64,000 nucleotides of DNA from positions 13,922,272-13,986,271 of the forward strand of contig CP034993.1 of assembly GCA_004026145.2 (NCBI GenBank). The letters are read 5' to 3'. Position numbers and translations under genes: made by a program. Under the pieces are notes generated by a model, which worked only from the letters and a program-made list of their open reading frames with translations, had not been told where the DNA came from and did not search any database. Source of the stretch: Takifugu bimaculatus (taxonomy: Eukaryota; Chordata; Actinopteri; Tetraodontiformes; Tetraodontidae). This document shows positions 61,764-64,000 of the stretch, piece by piece (position 1 is the first letter of the stretch; every line of letters starts with the position of its first letter).

Positions 61764-63700
61764 GTGAACCTTCAGCTGAGGGAACAGAACTCTCCAACTT
61801 TATCTTAAGTTGTCATTTTTCTCTTTGATCTTAAGTTGGCCTTTTAGTCTTTGATCTCCTTTGTATCAAACACATCAGCTCTACCTCATCAGCACACGCC
61901 TGAGGAGCTCAACACTCTTGTACCACACTGGTGACCAGCAGACGCATCGATGGCACAGAGAGGAACCCAGCAGCTGAAGGCAGAGCAGGAACCACTGGAA
62001 TCATCAATGGAGACTTGGAGGGAAGAGGTCCAGCAGCTCAGAGAAGCCCTGGCAGAGAAGGAGGAGCAGCTCAGCAGGGCAGTGAAGAGGCGACAGATGA
62101 GGACTGTGGCCCATGTGGAGGCCCTGACCCAGCTGAACAGCACACAAGCTGCTCTGAAGGAGAGCGAGCTCAAATGTGCTTCTCTGGAGGAAACCCTCCA
62201 CAGTCAGCAGCAGGAGAACGAGGAGACACACAGGAGAGAGCTGATGGAGCAAGAGGAAGGCCTGAATCAGAAGCTCCTTGTGATTGAGGAGGAATTTGAG
62301 ACAAAGCTGGAGGAAGAGAAGCAAAGATCTCATGAAGAGAAAGAGGCCATGAGGCAGCAGCTCCTTCAACAAGAAGAAAAGTTCAATAAACTACTTGATG
62401 AAGAGCAACGCAAATATAATGAGAAGATCATGGAAAAAGAGGAGTCAATGAAGCAGCAGCTGTTGACTAAAGAGGAGACGTATAACAAGATGCTGGCTGA
62501 TGTTCATCAGCGGTGGGAGAGGACCGCTCAAAAATGGGTCCAGATGAACGAAGAGCTGGAGCACAAGTTCCAGGAGAGCCAACGCTTGAGGCAAGAGGAG
62601 CAGGAGAGGACCAAAGAGGATCTCCAGAGGCTCTCTGAAGCAATCCTCCAACTTGAGGTGAGATGCTTTCGCCTGTGTTCCTCTTCCAGAAGATTACAGA
62701 TGATGTTCAGTGAAATCTAAAACACAATCTCTCTTTTCTGCAGCTTCAGGTATCAAAGAAGCAGAAGAAAAAAGGCTTCTGTAGATGGTTCTGGAAAAAG
62801 ATGAGGTTCTGGAAAAAGAAGTAGACAACAATTCCAGAGCTCCCAAAGCTCCCAAAGCCCTCCTCCTCCTCCTCTACATCCTGACCTCCACAACTGTCTT
62901 CATCAGTTTTATTTTACAGTATCATCATTGTTTATATTCTATGTTTGGATCTATGATGTAGAAACAATAAAACTCAAAGTAAACCACCAGATTGTAGATG
63001 TTGTAAATGACGGCTTCAGAAATGGCTTCATGTCATTACTTGAGTCAGTTGGTTTCCTTCAACCAGGAATCAGACAGATTATCATCCTTAGGGGGTCGTC
63101 TAATCATTAGGTTATATAATAATTATATATAATAATATAGAAATAATTATCTAATCATTAGGTCACATCTTAGCTGTGCTGCTAGAGGCCGAGGCTGCCG
63201 GGGTCCAGAACCATGATCACCTGACAGGCCTCTGTCACCCCATTGGGTCATGGTCTCCTCTCCTCTCCTCTCCTCTCCTCTCCTCTCCTCTCCTCTCCTC
63301 TCCTCTCCTCTCCTCTCCCCTTCCCTCCTCTCCTCCTCTTCTCCCCTCCTCTCCTCTCCTCCCTCTCTACCCCCCCCCCCATCAGCAGGAGGGTCCCCCT
63401 ACATGAGCCTGGTCCTGCTCAAGGTTTCTTCCTGTTAAAGGGGAGTTTTTCCTTATTATAGTTATTTTGAAAATGGAGCAGAGGAAGAGGACGTAGGAGG
63501 TCGTGGATCTCTTCTGCATACGAATTCAGCAGGACTCCACGTCAGCCGAGTTTGTAGAAGACTCACAAATGTCCCAACAGATTCTAGAGAAGCTGAAGAA
63601 ACCGTTCAAAGTTGGACAGTGGGTCAGATCCAAAGGTCATCCATGCAAACACTTTCATGAAACACAGCTGAATTCTAGCTCATAAGAGTTATTGGAAAGC

Positions 63701-63745
<45 letters not shown>

Positions 63746-64000
63746 CGCCCGTAGAGTGAATGAATTCAACCAAAACATAACTTACCAAACGTGTTATGAT
63801 TTTGTTACTATGTAACACTTATACTGCAGCCTCTAGAGTTTATAAACGGCTAAAAACGGATGTTTTATTTTCCTACAACCTTAGTGTCCCTAAACTCACC
63901 ATAGTCGCGTGCTCGCCACAGTAGATTTTCCCACTTGCAGCGATCATTTTACAAAAACGTTTCTTTTTCTTCACAAAGAATCCGCAGCTGTTTGACGACG
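58986..64000 (-). CDS. trmt13: tRNA 2'-O-methyltransferase TRMT13 (5' end beyond window)
   Basis: Minus-strand exons: 63900-64000 (partial), 61307-61350, 61024-61090, 60889-60948, 60703-60772, 60506-60612, 60116-60301, 59965-60037, 59820-59894, 59322-59730 and 58986-59175, about 460 residues seen. TRMT13 2'-O-methylates position 4 of some cytosolic tRNAs. Visible: CGFFVKKKKRFCKMI…YCGEH and CPLDPKHTVDAEKLSKHLKKC (two zinc-binding N-terminal modules), NPKNGDSAHKHLKQQSSILG, CFVEFGAGRGKLSHW (SAM-binding loop), LVERCTTRFK, VGVGKHLCGAATDLALRC, ALCCHHRCEWRHYVG, MSSWATCG and the C-terminal cap. The intron after TTRFK appears to use a GC donor (AAG|GCAGGA). Exon 10 contains a 27-bp coding repeat. A second gene lies in intron 1. 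Confidence 0.92.
59340..59450. repeat. 27-bp coding minisatellite in TRMT13 exon 10
   Basis: Four copies of a 27-bp unit translating as GEHEGQEVT on the minus strand. It sits in the acidic, variable loop between the MSSWATCG segment and the C-terminal cap. The period keeps the reading frame. Confidence 0.95.
61099..61182. repeat. CA microsatellite in TRMT13 intron 2
   Basis: (CA)n of about 84 bp, directly beside the acceptor of exon 3. Confidence 0.95.
61692..61761. repeat. (GATT)n tetranucleotide array
   Basis: About 17 units of GATT in TRMT13 intron 1, upstream of the nested gene. Confidence 0.95.
61950..62824 (+). CDS. Uncharacterised coiled-coil protein with cationic-aromatic tail, nested in TRMT13 intron 1
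   Basis: Two exons, 61950-62657 and 62744-62824, joined at a phase 0 GT-AG intron with a clear acceptor (TTTTCTGCAG), give 262 residues. The first about 235 residues are one long Glu/Gln/Lys/Arg-rich coiled coil (blocks such as EEVQQLREALAEKEEQLSRA and KFNKLLDEEQRKYNEKIMEK). The last 27 residues are extremely basic with interspersed Trp/Phe and one Cys (KKQKKKGFCRWFWKKMRFW), which could bind membrane or nucleic acid. AATAAA at 62966-62971 supports a transcript unit. I do not recognise the family; general similarity to golgin, myosin-tail and GIMAP-associated coils is only compositional. It is antisense to, and wholly inside, the TRMT13 transcript. If intron 1 were retained the tail would be replaced by about 20 unrelated residues. 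Confidence 0.65.
63245..63465 (+). mobile_element. L2-like LINE 3' tail with (TCTCC)n tract
   Basis: The TCTCC array (63257-63319) followed by CAGGAGGGTCCCCCTACATG and AGGTTTCTTCCTGTTAAAGG is the reverse complement of the corresponding part of the LINE at 11.1-11.3 kb. Only the 3' end is present, in TRMT13 intron 1. Confidence 0.75.
63702..63742. repeat. GT microsatellite near TRMT13 exon 1
   Basis: (GT)n of about 40 bp in intron 1, about 160 bp from exon 1. Confidence 0.95.

Noticed and set aside
63503..63685. 60-codon plus-strand ORF near the right edge
   Set aside because: No domain, no splice context, within TRMT13 intron 1 beside a LINE tail.

Overview
The window is vertebrate nuclear DNA, almost certainly from a teleost fish with a compact genome (pufferfish-like is plausible, not proven). 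The evidence is short GT-AG introns, abundant CA/GT microsatellites and minisatellites, fish-type LINE (L2-like and Tx1/L1-like) and Penelope-like remnants, and genes whose closest recognisable relatives are vertebrate. All exon models were built by eye from splice sites, reading phase and family knowledge. Every complete model closes in frame.

Layout. The left edge (1-1344, minus strand) is the 5' part of an endogenous retrovirus: an LTR, a tRNA-Trp-type primer binding site and the start of an open gag-like frame that runs off the window. Next come a 32-bp minisatellite, a two-domain immunoglobulin receptor (V-like plus C1-like, minus strand) and a decayed Tx1/L1-like LINE. At 5.7-8.8 kb (+) lies an unrecognised gene whose product has an N-terminal membrane segment, a glycosylated coiled-coil ectodomain and a C-terminal hydrophobic, GPI-signal-like tail, which is the architecture of tetherin (BST2). 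A 5'-truncated L2-like LINE with an intact RT frame (about 11.0-12.45 kb, minus) abuts a short CEP55-like gene (12.56-13.35 kb, +) that keeps the ESCRT-binding motif region but little else.

From 15 kb onward the order is S1PR1 (-), DPH5 (+), SLC30A7 (-), VCAM1 (-), CDC14A (-), RTCA (-), DBT (+), LRRC39 (+), TRMT13 (-). When flipped, this matches the order and relative orientation of human chromosome 1p21.2 as I know it, without GPR88 and EXTL2. A separate intron-containing coiled-coil gene (61.95-62.82 kb, +) lies inside the first intron of TRMT13 on the opposite strand. TRMT13 exon 1 touches the right edge of the window.

The block is a conserved neighbourhood and not a pathway. It holds lipid GPCR signalling (S1PR1), translation-factor modification (DPH5), Golgi zinc import (SLC30A7), leukocyte adhesion (VCAM1), a mitosis/cilia phosphatase (CDC14A), RNA-end processing (RTCA), branched-chain amino-acid oxidation (DBT), a muscle LRR protein (LRRC39) and tRNA methylation (TRMT13). 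The lineage-specific, fast-looking material (retrovirus, Ig receptor, tetherin-like gene, truncated CEP55-like gene) is concentrated in the first 14 kb. That is where a novel host-defence function would most likely be found.
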